Below are positions 9,161-17,963 of a DNA stretch of 64,000 nt, in pieces. Made by a program: the position numbers and the translations under genes. The notes under the pieces were generated by a model, which saw only the letters and a program-made list of their open reading frames with translations, made no database searches and was not told where the DNA came from. How positions within the stretch are numbered: position 1 is the first letter of the stretch; each line of letters begins with the position of its first letter. This DNA is from Dactylosporangium sp040605635 (GTDB taxonomy: Bacteria; Actinomycetota; Actinomycetes; Mycobacteriales; Micromonosporaceae). The stretch is from positions 62,001 to 126,000 of the forward strand of contig NZ_JBEXDG010000006.1 of the NCBI RefSeq assembly GCF_040605635.1. The letters run 5' to 3'.

Positions 9161-9837
9161 CCGCCCGCATCGGCGTCGTCACGTTCCCCGGTTCGCTCGA
9201 CGACCGCGACGCCGCACGCGCCGTGCACCTGACCGGTGCGGCGCCGATCTCGCTCTGGCACGCCGACGCCGAGCTGTATGGGGTGGACGCCGTCATCCTG
9301 CCGGGTGGCTTCTCCTACGGCGACTACCTGCGGGCCGGTGCCATCGCCCGGTTCTCCGCGGTGATGGAGTCGATCATCAAGGCGGCCGGCGACGGCCTGC
9401 CCGTGCTGGGCATCTGCAACGGCTTCCAGGTGCTGTGCGAGGCGCACCTGCTGCCGGGCGCGCTGACCCGCAACCAGCACCTGCATTTCCGCAACCGTGA
9501 CCAGGCGCTGCGCGTGGAGAGCACCGCGACCGCGTGGACGGGCGGGTTCCAGCAGGGCCAGGAGATCGTCATCCCGGTCAAGAACGGCGAAGGCTGCTAC
9601 ATGGCCGACGAGCGCACGCTCGACGAGCTCGAAGGCGAGGGGCGGGTCGTCGCGCGGTACGTCCGCGGCAACCCCAACGGCTCGCTGCACGACATCGCCG
9701 CGATCACCAACGCTGCCGGCAACGTCGTCGGGATCATGCCCCACCCGGAGCACGCCGTCGAGGTGCTGACCGGCCCGTCGATCGACGGGCTGGGCATCTT
9801 CACGTCCGTGCTCGCACACCTGGGAGCTCGTGTATGA
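9157..9837 (+). CDS. purQ: Phosphoribosylformylglycinamidine synthase glutaminase subunit PurQ
   Basis: Class I glutamine amidotransferase of 226 residues. The nucleophile elbow GICNGFQ contains the catalytic Cys, and MPHPEHAVE supplies the His and Glu of the triad. The oxyanion loop LPGGFSYGDYLR is also present. It releases ammonia from glutamine for PurL. The GTG start overlaps the purS stop by 4 bp, and the gene ends in an ATGA overlap with purL, forming a tightly coupled three-gene unit. Confidence 0.97.
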   Translation: MTARIGVVTFPGSLDDRDAARAVHLTGAAPISLWHADAELYGVDAVILPGGFSYGDYLRAGAIARFSAVMESIIKAAGDGLPVLGICNGFQVLCEAHLLPGALTRNQHLHFRNRDQALRVESTATAWTGGFQQGQEIVIPVKNGEGCYMADERTLDELEGEGRVVARYVRGNPNGSLHDIAAITNAAGNVVGIMPHPEHAVEVLTGPSIDGLGIFTSVLAHLGARV

Positions 9838-12344
9838 CCGCCACAACGGGTTTCGACACCGTCCCGAACGCCACCGACACCCCGGACGAAGAGCAGCCCT
9901 ACGAGGAGCTCGGTCTCCGCGAGGACGAGTACGAGCGGATCAAGCAGATCCTGGGCCGCCGGCCGACGAGCTCGGAACTCGCCATGTACTCGATCATGTG
10001 GAGCGAGCACTGCTCGTACAAGAGCAGCAAGGTCCACCTGAGGCAGTTCAGCGAGAAGGCCCCGCCCTCCGACCTGATGCTGGCGGGGATCGGGGAAAAC
10101 GCCGGGGTCATCAAGATCTCCGACGAGATCGCGGTCACGTTCAAGGTCGAGTCGCACAACCACCCCAGCTTCGTCGAGCCGTACCAGGGCGCGGCGACCG
10201 GCGTCGGCGGCATCGTCCGCGACATCCTCGCCATGGGCGCCCGCCCGGTCGCCGTGATGGACCCGCTGCGCTTCGGCGCCGCCGACCACGAGGACACCAA
10301 GCGCGTCCTGCCCGGCGTCGTCGCCGGCGTCGGCGGCTACGGCAACTGCCTCGGCCTGCCCAACATCGGCGGCGAGGTCGTCTTCGACCCGTGCTACCAG
10401 GGCAACCCGCTGGTCAACGCGCTGTGCGTCGGCGTGCTGCCGGTCAACCGCCTGCAGAACAAGGAAGCGCACGGCCCCGGCAACGTGGTCGTCCTGCTCG
10501 GCGCCAAGACCGGCCGCGACGGCATCGGCGGCGTGTCCGTCCTGGCCAGCGCGACCTTCGACGCCGACGGCCCGGCCCGCCGCCCGTCGGTGCAGGTGGG
10601 TGACCCGTTCATCGAGAAGCTGCTCATCGAGAGCTGCCTCGAGTTGTACGAGCGGGAGCTCATCGTCGGTGTGCAGGACCTCGGCGGGGCGGGCCTGACC
10701 TGCGCGCTGACCGAGACCAGTGCGTCGGCCGGCACCGGCATGGACGTCAACCTCAACCTGGTGCCGCTGCGGGAAGCGTCGATGGACCCGCAGGAGGTCC
10801 TCGCCAGCGAGTCGCAGGAGCGGATGCTCCTCATCGTCGAGCCCGCGAAGCTCGACGAGGTGCTGCGCGTCGCCGAGCGCTGGGGCGTCATCGCCACCGC
10901 GATCGGCCAGGTCACCGACGGCGGCCGCCTGATCATCAGCTGGCACGGCGAGGTCGTCGTCGACGTCCCGCCCGGCTCCCTCGTCGACGACGGCCCGGTC
11001 TACGCCCGGCCGATGCGCGAGCCCGCCGACCTGATCCTGCTGCAGGCCGACCGCGCCGAGACGCTGCCCCGGCCGCGCACCGGCGTGGAGCTGCGCGAGA
11101 CGCTGCTGCGCCTGGCCGCCAGCCCCAACCTGTGCGACAAGAGCTGGGTGACCGAGCAGTACGACCGCTACGTGCAGGGCAACACGATCCTGGCGCAGCC
11201 GGAGAACTCGGGCGTCATCCGCATCGACGAGCAGACCGGCCTCGGCATCGCGATCTCCACCGACGGCAACGCCCGCTTCGCGCGGCTCGACCCGTACAAC
11301 GGCGCGAAGCTCGCCCTCGCCGAGTCCTACCGCAACGTGGCCGCCTCCGGCGCCACCCCGCTCGCCGTCACCAACTGCCTCAACTTCGGCTCGCCGGAGG
11401 ACCCGCAGGTCATGTGGCAGTTCGCGGAAGCGGTCCGCGGCCTCGCCGACGGCTGCCAGGAGCTCGGCATCCCCGTCACCGGCGGCAACGTCAGCTTCTA
11501 CAACTCCACCGGCTCGCAGGCCATCCACCCCACCCCGGTCGTCGGCGTCCTCGGCGTCATCTCCAACGTCGGCTCCCGCGTCCCGATGGGCTTCGGCGGC
11601 GACAGCGACGTGATCATGCTGCTCGGCGAGACGCAGGAGGAGCTGTCCGGCTCCGAGTGGGCCTGGGTGACCCACAACCACCTCGGCGGTCAGCCGCCGC
11701 GGGTCAACCTGGTCCGGGAGCGCATCCTCGCCTCCGTCCTCACCGAGGCGGGCGAGCGCGGCCACCTGTCCTCCGCGCACGACCTCTCCGACGGCGGCCT
11801 CGCGCAGGCTCTTGTCGAGACGACGCTGCGGTACGACCACGGCGCCAACATCACGCTGCCCGAGGGGCTGAACCCGTTCGTCGCGCTCTTCTCCGAGTCG
11901 ACGGCCCGGGCGCTGGTGTCCGTGCCACGCGGCCACGAGAAGGCGTTCGCGGCGCTGTGCGCCCAGCACGGCCTGCCGGCCGTCACGATCGGCACGGTCG
12001 ACGGCCGCAGCCGGGCGCTGGACGTGCGCGGGCAGTTCACGATCTCGCTGGACGAGATGCGCTCCGCCTGGAAGGGCACGCTGCCGTCGCTGTTCGGCGA
12101 GGTGTCGACGGAGGCTCCCGCGTACGCGTCCGACTCGTCTGCTGCGTCTCCTGCTGCCTCGTCTGCTGCCTCGTCTGCTGCATCGTCTTCGGAGGCTGCT
12201 CCGGAGGCTGCTGCGGGGATCTTCGATGCGGTCGACGCGCCGGAGGTGCCTGAGGTGCCGTCCACCGCGCCGTCTTCGGCTCCGCCCGCTGCCGCCGCCC
12301 CCTCCGACCCGGACGACGTGCCGCCCAGCGATCCTGACGCCTGA
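9834..12344 (+). CDS. purL: Phosphoribosylformylglycinamidine synthase catalytic subunit PurL
   Basis: ATP-dependent FGAM synthase of 836 residues, starting at ATG 9834 in an ATGA overlap with purQ. Motifs include MWSEHCSYKSSK and FKVESHNHPSFVEP near the N-terminus and DLSDGGLAQALVE in the C-terminal AIRS-like domain. The conserved fold ends near residue 755. It is followed by about 80 residues of Ala/Ser/Pro/acidic low complexity (SSAASSAASS, then PSSAPPAAAAPSDPDD) that ordinary small-type PurL lacks. The tail is encoded partly by a 12-bp tandem repeat. Enzyme function is secure; the tail function is unknown. Confidence 0.96.
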   Translation: MTATTGFDTVPNATDTPDEEQPYEELGLREDEYERIKQILGRRPTSSELAMYSIMWSEHCSYKSSKVHLRQFSEKAPPSDLMLAGIGENAGVIKISDEIAVTFKVESHNHPSFVEPYQGAATGVGGIVRDILAMGARPVAVMDPLRFGAADHEDTKRVLPGVVAGVGGYGNCLGLPNIGGEVVFDPCYQGNPLVNALCVGVLPVNRLQNKEAHGPGNVVVLLGAKTGRDGIGGVSVLASATFDADGPARRPSVQVGDPFIEKLLIESCLELYERELIVGVQDLGGAGLTCALTETSASAGTGMDVNLNLVPLREASMDPQEVLASESQERMLLIVEPAKLDEVLRVAERWGVIATAIGQVTDGGRLIISWHGEVVVDVPPGSLVDDGPVYARPMREPADLILLQADRAETLPRPRTGVELRETLLRLAASPNLCDKSWVTEQYDRYVQGNTILAQPENSGVIRIDEQTGLGIAISTDGNARFARLDPYNGAKLALAESYRNVAASGATPLAVTNCLNFGSPEDPQVMWQFAEAVRGLADGCQELGIPVTGGNVSFYNSTGSQAIHPTPVVGVLGVISNVGSRVPMGFGGDSDVIMLLGETQEELSGSEWAWVTHNHLGGQPPRVNLVRERILASVLTEAGERGHLSSAHDLSDGGLAQALVETTLRYDHGANITLPEGLNPFVALFSESTARALVSVPRGHEKAFAALCAQHGLPAVTIGTVDGRSRALDVRGQFTISLDEMRSAWKGTLPSLFGEVSTEAPAYASDSSAASPAASSAASSAASSSEAAPEAAAGIFDAVDAPEVPEVPSTAPSSAPPAAAAPSDPDDVPPSDPDA
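12135..12182 (+). repeat. 12-bp tandem repeat inside purL 3' end (4 copies)
   Basis: Four successive copies of a unit close to TCGTCTGCTGCC, in frame, encode an Ser/Ala-rich stretch of the PurL tail. The copies differ by one to two bases. The unit length is a multiple of three, so expansion or contraction would keep the frame. Confidence 0.85.
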
Positions 12345-12346
12345 CG

Positions 12347-13102
12347 ATGGCCGAGGGCGTCTTCAGCCAGCCCGGCTCGGGCGCCCGCTTCGACTGGGGC
12401 CCGGCAGGCGCCGCTGAGCTGTCACGCGTCTGCTCGGTCCTGGTCGTCGTCGACGTCCTGTCCTTCTCCACCGCGGTCGACATCGCCGTCGGCCGCGGTA
12501 TGCGGGTCCACCCGTTCCCGTGGAGCGACCAGGCCCGCGCGTACGCCGACCGCATAGGCGCCGCGGTCGCCGTCGGCCGCCAGCAGGTCTCGAAATCCTC
12601 GCCGTGGTCCCTGTCGCCGGCCGCGCTGCAGGCCGCCCCCTTCGCCGCGGAACTCGTCCTGCCCTCACCCAACGGCGCCGCCATCTGCTCCGCCGCCGCC
12701 TCCACCGGCGTCCCGGTCGTCGCCGCCTGCCTCCGCAACGCCCCCGCCGTGGCCCGCTGGCTCCACGCCCACGGCCACGGCACCCCCACCACTCCCATCG
12801 GCGTCGTGGCCGCCGGCGAACTCTGGCCCGACGGCACCCTCCGCCCCTGCGTCGAGGACCTCCTCGGCGCCGCCGCCGTCCTGGACGGCCTGTCGATGCT
12901 GGGCGTACCCCTGTCGGTCGAAGCAGCCGTCAGCCTCGCCGCCCTCGCCGCGGTCCGCAACGTCTCCGCCGCCGTACGCCGCTGCGTCAGCGGCCAGGAA
13001 CTCATCCAGCGCGGCTTCACCGACGACGTCCGCCTCGCCGTCCAGTCCGGCATCTCCCACACCGTCCCGGTCCTGACCGGCCAGTCCTTCGCCCCCGCCT
13101 GA
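12347..13102 (+). CDS. 2-phosphosulfolactate phosphatase-family (ComB-like) protein
   Basis: 251 residues with ComB-family blocks: the strand VVVDVLSFSTAVDIA with its conserved Asp, the LPSPNGAAI loop, and the GELWPDGTLRPCVEDLLGA segment with acidic residues that bind Mg2+ in this fold. ComB hydrolyses 2-phosphosulfolactate in methanogen coenzyme M synthesis; actinobacteria do not make coenzyme M, so the substrate here is unknown. It begins 2 bp after purL and is surely in the same transcript. Confidence 0.82.
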   Translation: MAEGVFSQPGSGARFDWGPAGAAELSRVCSVLVVVDVLSFSTAVDIAVGRGMRVHPFPWSDQARAYADRIGAAVAVGRQQVSKSSPWSLSPAALQAAPFAAELVLPSPNGAAICSAAASTGVPVVAACLRNAPAVARWLHAHGHGTPTTPIGVVAAGELWPDGTLRPCVEDLLGAAAVLDGLSMLGVPLSVEAAVSLAALAAVRNVSAAVRRCVSGQELIQRGFTDDVRLAVQSGISHTVPVLTGQSFAPA

Positions 13103-13146
13103 GCCGCTCACTTCGGTACAGTGATGGCCGTCGACAGGAGGCCGTC

Positions 13147-13428
13147 ATGTCCGGACCTTCGATCACCGGCGATCTCGACCCCTTCACATGGAACCAGCGC
13201 GAAGCCGTCGACTACGAGGTCGCTCTGGAGCTGATCGCCGAGGCCATGGCCGTCTACACCGCCCTCGCCAACCAGGCCGAAGGCACTGAGGCGGAGCGCC
13301 TCCGGTCGGAGCGGGCCCGCTGCGTCCAGGACCGGCTCGCCCTGCGGGACGCCGACCACGCGACGGTCAAGCGCGTCACCACCGAATACAGCGACCTGAT
13401 CCGCCGCCTCCGCGAGGCGCGACGTTGA
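13147..13428 (+). CDS. Small helical protein, probable antitoxin partner of zeta-like toxin
   Basis: Ninety-three residues, ATG 13147 preceded by AGGAGG. The sequence is acidic and predicted helical (VDYEVALELIAEAMAVYTAL, then a Leu/Arg-rich C-terminal helix). I do not recognise a named family. Its stop overlaps the TTG start of a zeta-toxin-like frame (TTGA overlap), the usual layout for an antitoxin followed by its kinase toxin. Because the toxin is decayed, this gene may be an orphan relic still under some selection. Function by context only. Confidence 0.65.
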   Translation: MSGPSITGDLDPFTWNQREAVDYEVALELIAEAMAVYTALANQAEGTEAERLRSERARCVQDRLALRDADHATVKRVTTEYSDLIRRLREARR

Positions 13429-13936
13429 CCCACCCGATCGACCCGCGCCGCTACCTGCTCAGCGACGCGGACTCACACCGCATCGTCACCGACGAGATCG
13501 TCCCCGAGCAGCTGGTGCACGGCGTCCCACAAACCGAGCCGGTCGTGGTGTTCGTCGCGGGCCAGCCCGGCGCCGGCAAAACCATGACCACCCGAATGGT
13601 CGAACGCCGCCTGGGCATCGTCGACTGCTACCTGAGCCAGGTCCAACACCAGGACCGGCCGCCTGACCGCCCGCGATAACCACGACGACTCCTACCGCGG
13701 AACCCACTCCATCGACGCTGACCGCACGGTCGACGCCGTCATCGTGTACCGCCGCTGCAACACCCTCTGTACGAGAACACTCTCGACGCCAACGGCGAAT
13801 GGCACGCCCCACAGGCCACCGCCGCAGCGATCGCCACCGCCCCTGGACCCGGTCCTTCACCGCCGAACCCACCGCGTGGCGACCCAGACCGGTCCGGACT
13901 GGCACGGAGGAAACTCGCTGCCATCTCCACCAGACT
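13425..13936 (+). pseudogene. Zeta-type toxin remnant (internal deletion and frameshifts)
   Basis: The first 84 codons (TTG 13425 to stop 13679) encode the zeta N-terminus, including the P-loop VAGQPGAGKT that binds ATP or the UDP-sugar-phosphorylating centre. After this the frame breaks. Downstream, in other frames, C-terminal zeta-like pieces remain: DADRTVDAVIVYRR and, one frame away, PLYENTLDANGEW. Roughly 100 central residues, including the catalytic core, are missing. An intact member would be near 200-270 residues. The toxin is therefore almost certainly inactive. Confidence 0.7.
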
Positions 13937-14340
13937 CGCCGAACCCAACACCGCCCCGCCGCCCTGCTCCTCAACACGACGAGGACGGGTTCGCCACCCT
14001 CCACCGCGCCGCGAACGCGATCAGGACCGCCCGCCAGAACGCCGTCGGCCCCGACCCAGCCCCGCGCTCAGACGACCGGCTGCCCACCGTTGCCGAATCG
14101 TCCTCCGCAGAACGCGACCACGCACAATGGTCCTGACCGAATCGCAGCAGCGTTCGCCATTGGCAAAGGTGCCTACCACCTTCGGCATGCTGCCGTGTCG
14201 CTGCGGCTCAACTGACCCAATGACATGCTTCAGTCGCGCCGTCGGACGAACGCCTCCTGCGAACCGTCCAGAACGAAGCCATATTTGCCAATCAATGGGT
14301 TTTGCGGAAGGGTAGCAAAATTGTAAATTCAATTAATCTG
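13937..14340. other. Intergenic stretch at the left edge of the low-GC island
   Basis: I see no convincing gene here. Open frames over this stretch lack codon bias and family features. From roughly 14,270 onward the base composition shifts from the GC-rich background to a markedly AT-richer sequence, marking the probable left boundary of the island. No copy of the tRNA-Ser 3' end was found here that could serve as attL. Confidence 0.5.
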
Positions 14341-14347
14341 ACGTTTA

Positions 14348-16498
14348 TCACTCCTGCAGCAATCTGCGAAGATCATCTGCGTCGGGATCGCCGAGGTCGG
14401 CTAGGATTTGAAGCGCATGCATCCGTGCTCGCTTCGCAGCATCCAGAGAACCCATGGCAGTCAGGCTGAAGGCCATCTCACGCAAAACCCAGGCTTCATG
14501 CCTCCTGTCACCTGCGGCGCGAAAATTGTCTAGGGCCTGGAAGAATTCTTCCAACGCTCTAGGATGCTCCACCTTCTGGGCAAAGGTAATAGCGGCATGG
14601 TATCTGGCTAAAGCAACACTCCACATATTCTCTAGCGTCAGAAAAATTCTTATTGCCGAGTCGAGGTCTCGAATTGCGCCATCAAGCTGCATCAACCCTC
14701 GTCGCGCGACGCCCAAACTAAGCAGCGCCATTCCCTCGCCTCGGACTTCGCCAATCTCCCGGAAGGTCGAAAGCGCTTCCTTTGAAAACTCAATAGCTTT
14801 GCCGAAATTCTTTAGCTCCTGATGTGTCAATCCACATCCGCGCAGGGCGAAGCCTTCGACCCATCGGTCGGGCGCCCGCCTACTTACGTCAATCGACCGC
14901 ATGTAGCGTACTAATGCCTCAGAATATTCGCGCCGATCCCAGAACGCGTCTCCTTGCAGCATTAGAGCGAACGCCTCTGTGGCCAGATCTCCTAAAGCAT
15001 GCGCTGCGCGAATTGCCGTTTCATGGCTAGAAATCCAATCCGACCAGTAAGATCGGCGTTCAAGGTAGCCCATGAATGAAAGCGCTATTTTCCAGGCTAA
15101 TTCAAGTTCGCCGTATCTCTCTGCAACGGAGACGCTTTCGAGCACATTTGGGCGCTCCAAATCACACCAGTCTAATGCTTCACCGATATCGACAAAGCCG
15201 CCACCTTGATATCTCTCGCCCAGAGATCCGATCTGAATTGTCCGTCCTTGGGGCAGTATCCTCCGGTGAGAACTGTGGGCTCTAGCGAGGTACCAGGTCA
15301 AAACACGGTGCACTGCCTCGTTTCGCTCAACTGTCGAGGAATCTGCCTCGCCACGCTCAATAGCGTAGGCCCGCAAAAGATCGTGAAGTCGGTATCGCCC
15401 AGAGCCAACTCGCTCTACCATATGGATGCCGTTGAGAACGTCGAGGACCCGACGGGCGCGGGGCTCGGTAATGTCCAGGAGTGCCGCGATGGCCGGAGGG
15501 CCGAATTCCTGTCCTGGATGCAGACCTATAGTTCTGAAACTCAGAGCCAGATCCGATTGAAGAGATTTATAGGACCACGACAGAACCGTCCGTACCTCGC
15601 TTAAGTCGTCGTCCGCAACGAACGCATCTAGAAGCCGCTCTTCTGTGGCGAGCTCTTCCACCAAGCTTCGAAGAGATTCGTCCGGCCGTTGAAGGGCTCG
15701 GTCCGAAACGATCCGAAGCGCCAGAGGTAGAAACGAGCAGAACTGCGCCAGCTCCTCTGCCGCTCCCACTTCGTCCTCGACGCGGGCATTACCGATAATC
15801 GCCTTCAGAAGGGCCAGAGAGTCTTCAGGTGTAAGGGTGTTGAGAGCCACCCGTTCGGCCCCCTCTCGCACAGCTAGCCCTGTTAGTCGGCTACGGCTCG
15901 TGACTACCACCATAGACAAAGCTGAGCCGGGCAATAATGGCCGGACCTGTTCGGGCGTCGATGCGTTGTCTAATACGATGAGGAGACTTCGATGTGCAAG
16001 CAAAGAGCGATAAAGTGCAGACAACGAATCCAGGTCCTGCGGCATTTTGGTGGAGGGAACGTTCATCGCCCGCAGGAAGTCCTCTAGCACCTGGCTCGGC
16101 AGTGCAGGAGCAAGCGCATCATACCCACGCAGATTTACGAACAAGTCGCCATCCGGAAATTGATGACGCACGCGGTGGGCCCAATGAAGCGCCAATGCCG
16201 TTTTTCCGATGCCGGCCGCTCCGGACACTGCAGATATTACAGCGGCCGCAGGGCCCGACCCCTGCATACGTTTCTTGAGGAACTCGTCAAGCCGGCGGAG
16301 ATCGACTTCCCTGTTGACAAAATGCCCCGTAGCTGGTGGAAGTTGGCGTGGCGTTGGCAAGTCCTCGCGGATCGGGACGTTAACATTTATATCGCCTTGA
16401 AGGAACCCAGTCTGAATTACTGTGCTAGCGTCTCCTGAGAATTCATTACCGATACGAGCATCGAGTGCTTGACGTTCGTCACCCGTCATTTTGGGCAC
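14348..16498 (-). CDS. STAND NTPase: amyloid-like motif + NB-ARC + TPR (NLR-like)
   Basis: 716 residues, ATG 16498. Residues 18-39 form a short Gly/Gln/hydrophobic motif (core STVIQTGFLQGDINV) like those at the N-terminus of actinobacterial NLR-type ATPases. Next is an NB-ARC module: Walker A SGAAGIGKT (about 92-100), Walker B SLLIVLDNA (about 173-181), a sensor TSRSR motif and the FLPLALRI helix. Then come a winged-helix region (YRLHDLLRAYAIERG) and about 230 residues of TPR-like helices to the C-terminus. No DNA-binding domain is present, unlike SARP/AfsR. Architecture fits a defence sensor that oligomerises and seeds a partner. The start overlaps the end of the GNAT gene by 20 bp. The gene is AT-richer than its surroundings, suggesting transfer. 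Confidence 0.85.
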   Translation of the reverse strand: MPKMTGDERQALDARIGNEFSGDASTVIQTGFLQGDINVNVPIREDLPTPRQLPPATGHFVNREVDLRRLDEFLKKRMQGSGPAAAVISAVSGAAGIGKTALALHWAHRVRHQFPDGDLFVNLRGYDALAPALPSQVLEDFLRAMNVPSTKMPQDLDSLSALYRSLLAHRSLLIVLDNASTPEQVRPLLPGSALSMVVVTSRSRLTGLAVREGAERVALNTLTPEDSLALLKAIIGNARVEDEVGAAEELAQFCSFLPLALRIVSDRALQRPDESLRSLVEELATEERLLDAFVADDDLSEVRTVLSWSYKSLQSDLALSFRTIGLHPGQEFGPPAIAALLDITEPRARRVLDVLNGIHMVERVGSGRYRLHDLLRAYAIERGEADSSTVERNEAVHRVLTWYLARAHSSHRRILPQGRTIQIGSLGERYQGGGFVDIGEALDWCDLERPNVLESVSVAERYGELELAWKIALSFMGYLERRSYWSDWISSHETAIRAAHALGDLATEAFALMLQGDAFWDRREYSEALVRYMRSIDVSRRAPDRWVEGFALRGCGLTHQELKNFGKAIEFSKEALSTFREIGEVRGEGMALLSLGVARRGLMQLDGAIRDLDSAIRIFLTLENMWSVALARYHAAITFAQKVEHPRALEEFFQALDNFRAAGDRRHEAWVLREMAFSLTAMGSLDAAKRARMHALQILADLGDPDADDLRRLLQE

Positions 16499-17069
16499 TT
16501 AAGACTATAGCTGAATAATTGTCGAAGAACTCACTGGCCAGCATTCCCATTAGAACCACGTCACAATATCTTCCGCCGAAGAACTCATGTTCGCGGAGGC
16601 GTCCTTCGATGGAATATCCGAGCTTGCGATGCATCGCAAGAGACGGCTCGTTGTGTCCGTATATTGAAACAGAACTCTTGTGGTAGCGCCTTTCGCCGAA
16701 CATATATCGCAGAAGGAGCACGGACGCTTGGCTGCCGTAGCCTGACCGCTGGTAGCTGGGTTCGATTGCTAGCCCATGTTCGAAGCTTCCGGACCTCGCA
16801 TCAGCGCTTTTCACCGATATTGCACCAACCATACCCGGCGTCGAAAGACGCTCAATGGCCAACGCGAAGACTTCTTCGTCTCTTACTCGCCTGCTTAGGT
16901 TGCAGACTTCATTTTCGTAGTCCGAATCGGACATGGGTGGAACGATTCGGAAAACGTTGCGTGATGCAATCGAATCCTCATTGAACTTCGCGTAATACTG
17001 GGCATCTTTGGGTTCGATTGCTCGCAACCTTATCGCGCTGCCCACCCACGCCGTCTGGGCGAACCTCAC
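16479..17069 (-). CDS. GNAT-family N-acetyltransferase
   Basis: About 196 residues from GTG 17069; the reading frame extends upstream but would overlap the DUF6879 gene deeply, so the start is uncertain (GTG 17045 also possible). The RimJ/RimL-type GNAT core is visible: IRLRAIEPKDAQYY at the start, the acetyl-CoA pyrophosphate loop near YQRSGYGSQA, and the late strand IYGHNEPSLAMHRKLGY. It lies in a four-gene minus-strand cluster ending in the STAND ATPase and overlaps that gene by 20 bp. Substrate unknown; it may modify a protein or small molecule in the same defence module. Confidence 0.82.
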   Translation of the reverse strand: MRFAQTAWVGSAIRLRAIEPKDAQYYAKFNEDSIASRNVFRIVPPMSDSDYENEVCNLSRRVRDEEVFALAIERLSTPGMVGAISVKSADARSGSFEHGLAIEPSYQRSGYGSQASVLLLRYMFGERRYHKSSVSIYGHNEPSLAMHRKLGYSIEGRLREHEFFGGRYCDVVLMGMLASEFFDNYSAIVLSAQNDG

Positions 17070-17082
17070 AGTTTGCCTGTAC

Positions 17083-17595
17083 CTACTGCTGGAAAGGAGC
17101 TGTGTGTTTCCAAGCCCGGTCTCGATATTCAATAAAGGTGGCCGTGACTGCTTCGTCTGTGATTTCTTCGAGTCCAAGGAACTGATCATCATCAGCAAAA
17201 TGCAGGATGTATAGCCGATTTGAGTCGAACAACCAGTAGTCGACTGAAGGTAGGCCGATGTCCTGTGCTACCGATCGACTCAAGTACCTTACGTCTTCCC
17301 CGGCCTCGACATTGTAAGGCGTCATCGATATTTCGAACCGAAGAAAGTCGCTCGGCGGCTCATCAACGACTCGGATGCGTTCCACGCAAATACCCTTGCC
17401 AGTCGTTTCTCGCATGAGGTCGAGCCACGGTTGGTGCCATTCGACACCTGGATCATCACCCTTCAGGAATGCTTGAAAGGCATCGTCTTCCGAAGCGACT
17501 CCGTAACCTCTTCTGACCTCAAGTTTAAAAGCCGACGACTGAACGCTGGCGAAGATTCGCGGGAACGCGTCCGGGTCATTGATTAGCTCAGTCAC
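17083..17595 (-). CDS. DUF6879-family protein
   Basis: 170 residues from GTG 17595, which directly follows the TAA of the small upstream gene (TAATGTG). The sequence shows the features I recall for DUF6879: SSAFKLEVRRGYG near the start, a GKGICVERIRVVDEPPSDF segment, NVEAGEDVRYL, and DYWLFDSNRLY. Members are common in actinobacteria, often near HTH regulators and small partner proteins, and their biochemical role is unknown. Same strand as the GNAT and STAND genes, 13 bp upstream of the GNAT start chosen here. Confidence 0.75.
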   Translation of the reverse strand: MTELINDPDAFPRIFASVQSSAFKLEVRRGYGVASEDDAFQAFLKGDDPGVEWHQPWLDLMRETTGKGICVERIRVVDEPPSDFLRFEISMTPYNVEAGEDVRYLSRSVAQDIGLPSVDYWLFDSNRLYILHFADDDQFLGLEEITDEAVTATFIEYRDRAWKHTAPFQQ

Positions 17596-17596
17596 A

Positions 17597-17800
17597 TTAG
17601 CCCTTGTTGTTTTCGAAGGTTGCCATGAGCGAGCGCGGAACCACAACGAACGACTCGCCTGGAAGGACGTCACGGAGCTGTGACAGTGCTTCTTCGTCTG
17701 TCAGCGTGTAACCTTGGACAACGATGTCGCCAGTGTCCGTCTCGTACAACGTCGGACAAGATCCGCCGTTACTACTAGATCCAAGGAACTTGAGCTTCAT
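17597..17800 (-). CDS. Small conserved partner of DUF6879 protein
   Basis: Sixty-seven residues, first gene of the minus-strand island operon. It has the pattern seen in small actinobacterial proteins encoded before DUF6879 genes: MKLKFLGSSSNGGSCPTLY, then DIVVQGYTLTD and a C-terminal VVVPRSLM. No catalytic motif is visible. The constant pairing suggests a regulatory or structural complex with the DUF6879 protein. Its start faces the divergent Bell-like gene 163 bp away. Confidence 0.7.
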   Translation of the reverse strand: MKLKFLGSSSNGGSCPTLYETDTGDIVVQGYTLTDEEALSQLRDVLPGESFVVVPRSLMATFENNKG

Positions 17801-17963
17801 TGGGTCCCCCCTCGGGCGTAGTTAGACCTGTGTCGCAAGGTACTCTCAGGTATTGATCGAATCAACAGCCGGAAACTCCGTGATTTGCCGACCAATCGAT
17901 CGCTGTGCTCCGCGAAGGGGACAAGTCCAAGCTGAGCGGATCGTCGCCTGACGCTAGGGAGTG
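17801..17963. promoter_or_regulatory. Divergent promoter region of the STAND island
   Basis: 163 bp separates the minus-strand operon (first gene starts at 17800) from the plus-strand Bell-like gene (17964). It must hold both promoters, which would let the sensor operon and the putative effector be co-regulated. I could not identify a clear operator. Confidence 0.45.

Noticed and set aside
9597..11969. 790-codon minus-strand frame opposite purL
   Set aside because: Antisense shadow created by GC-rich third positions.
13937..14340. Direct repeat of the tRNA-Ser 3' end as attL of the island
   Set aside because: Searched by eye for the T-arm and acceptor sequence and did not find it.
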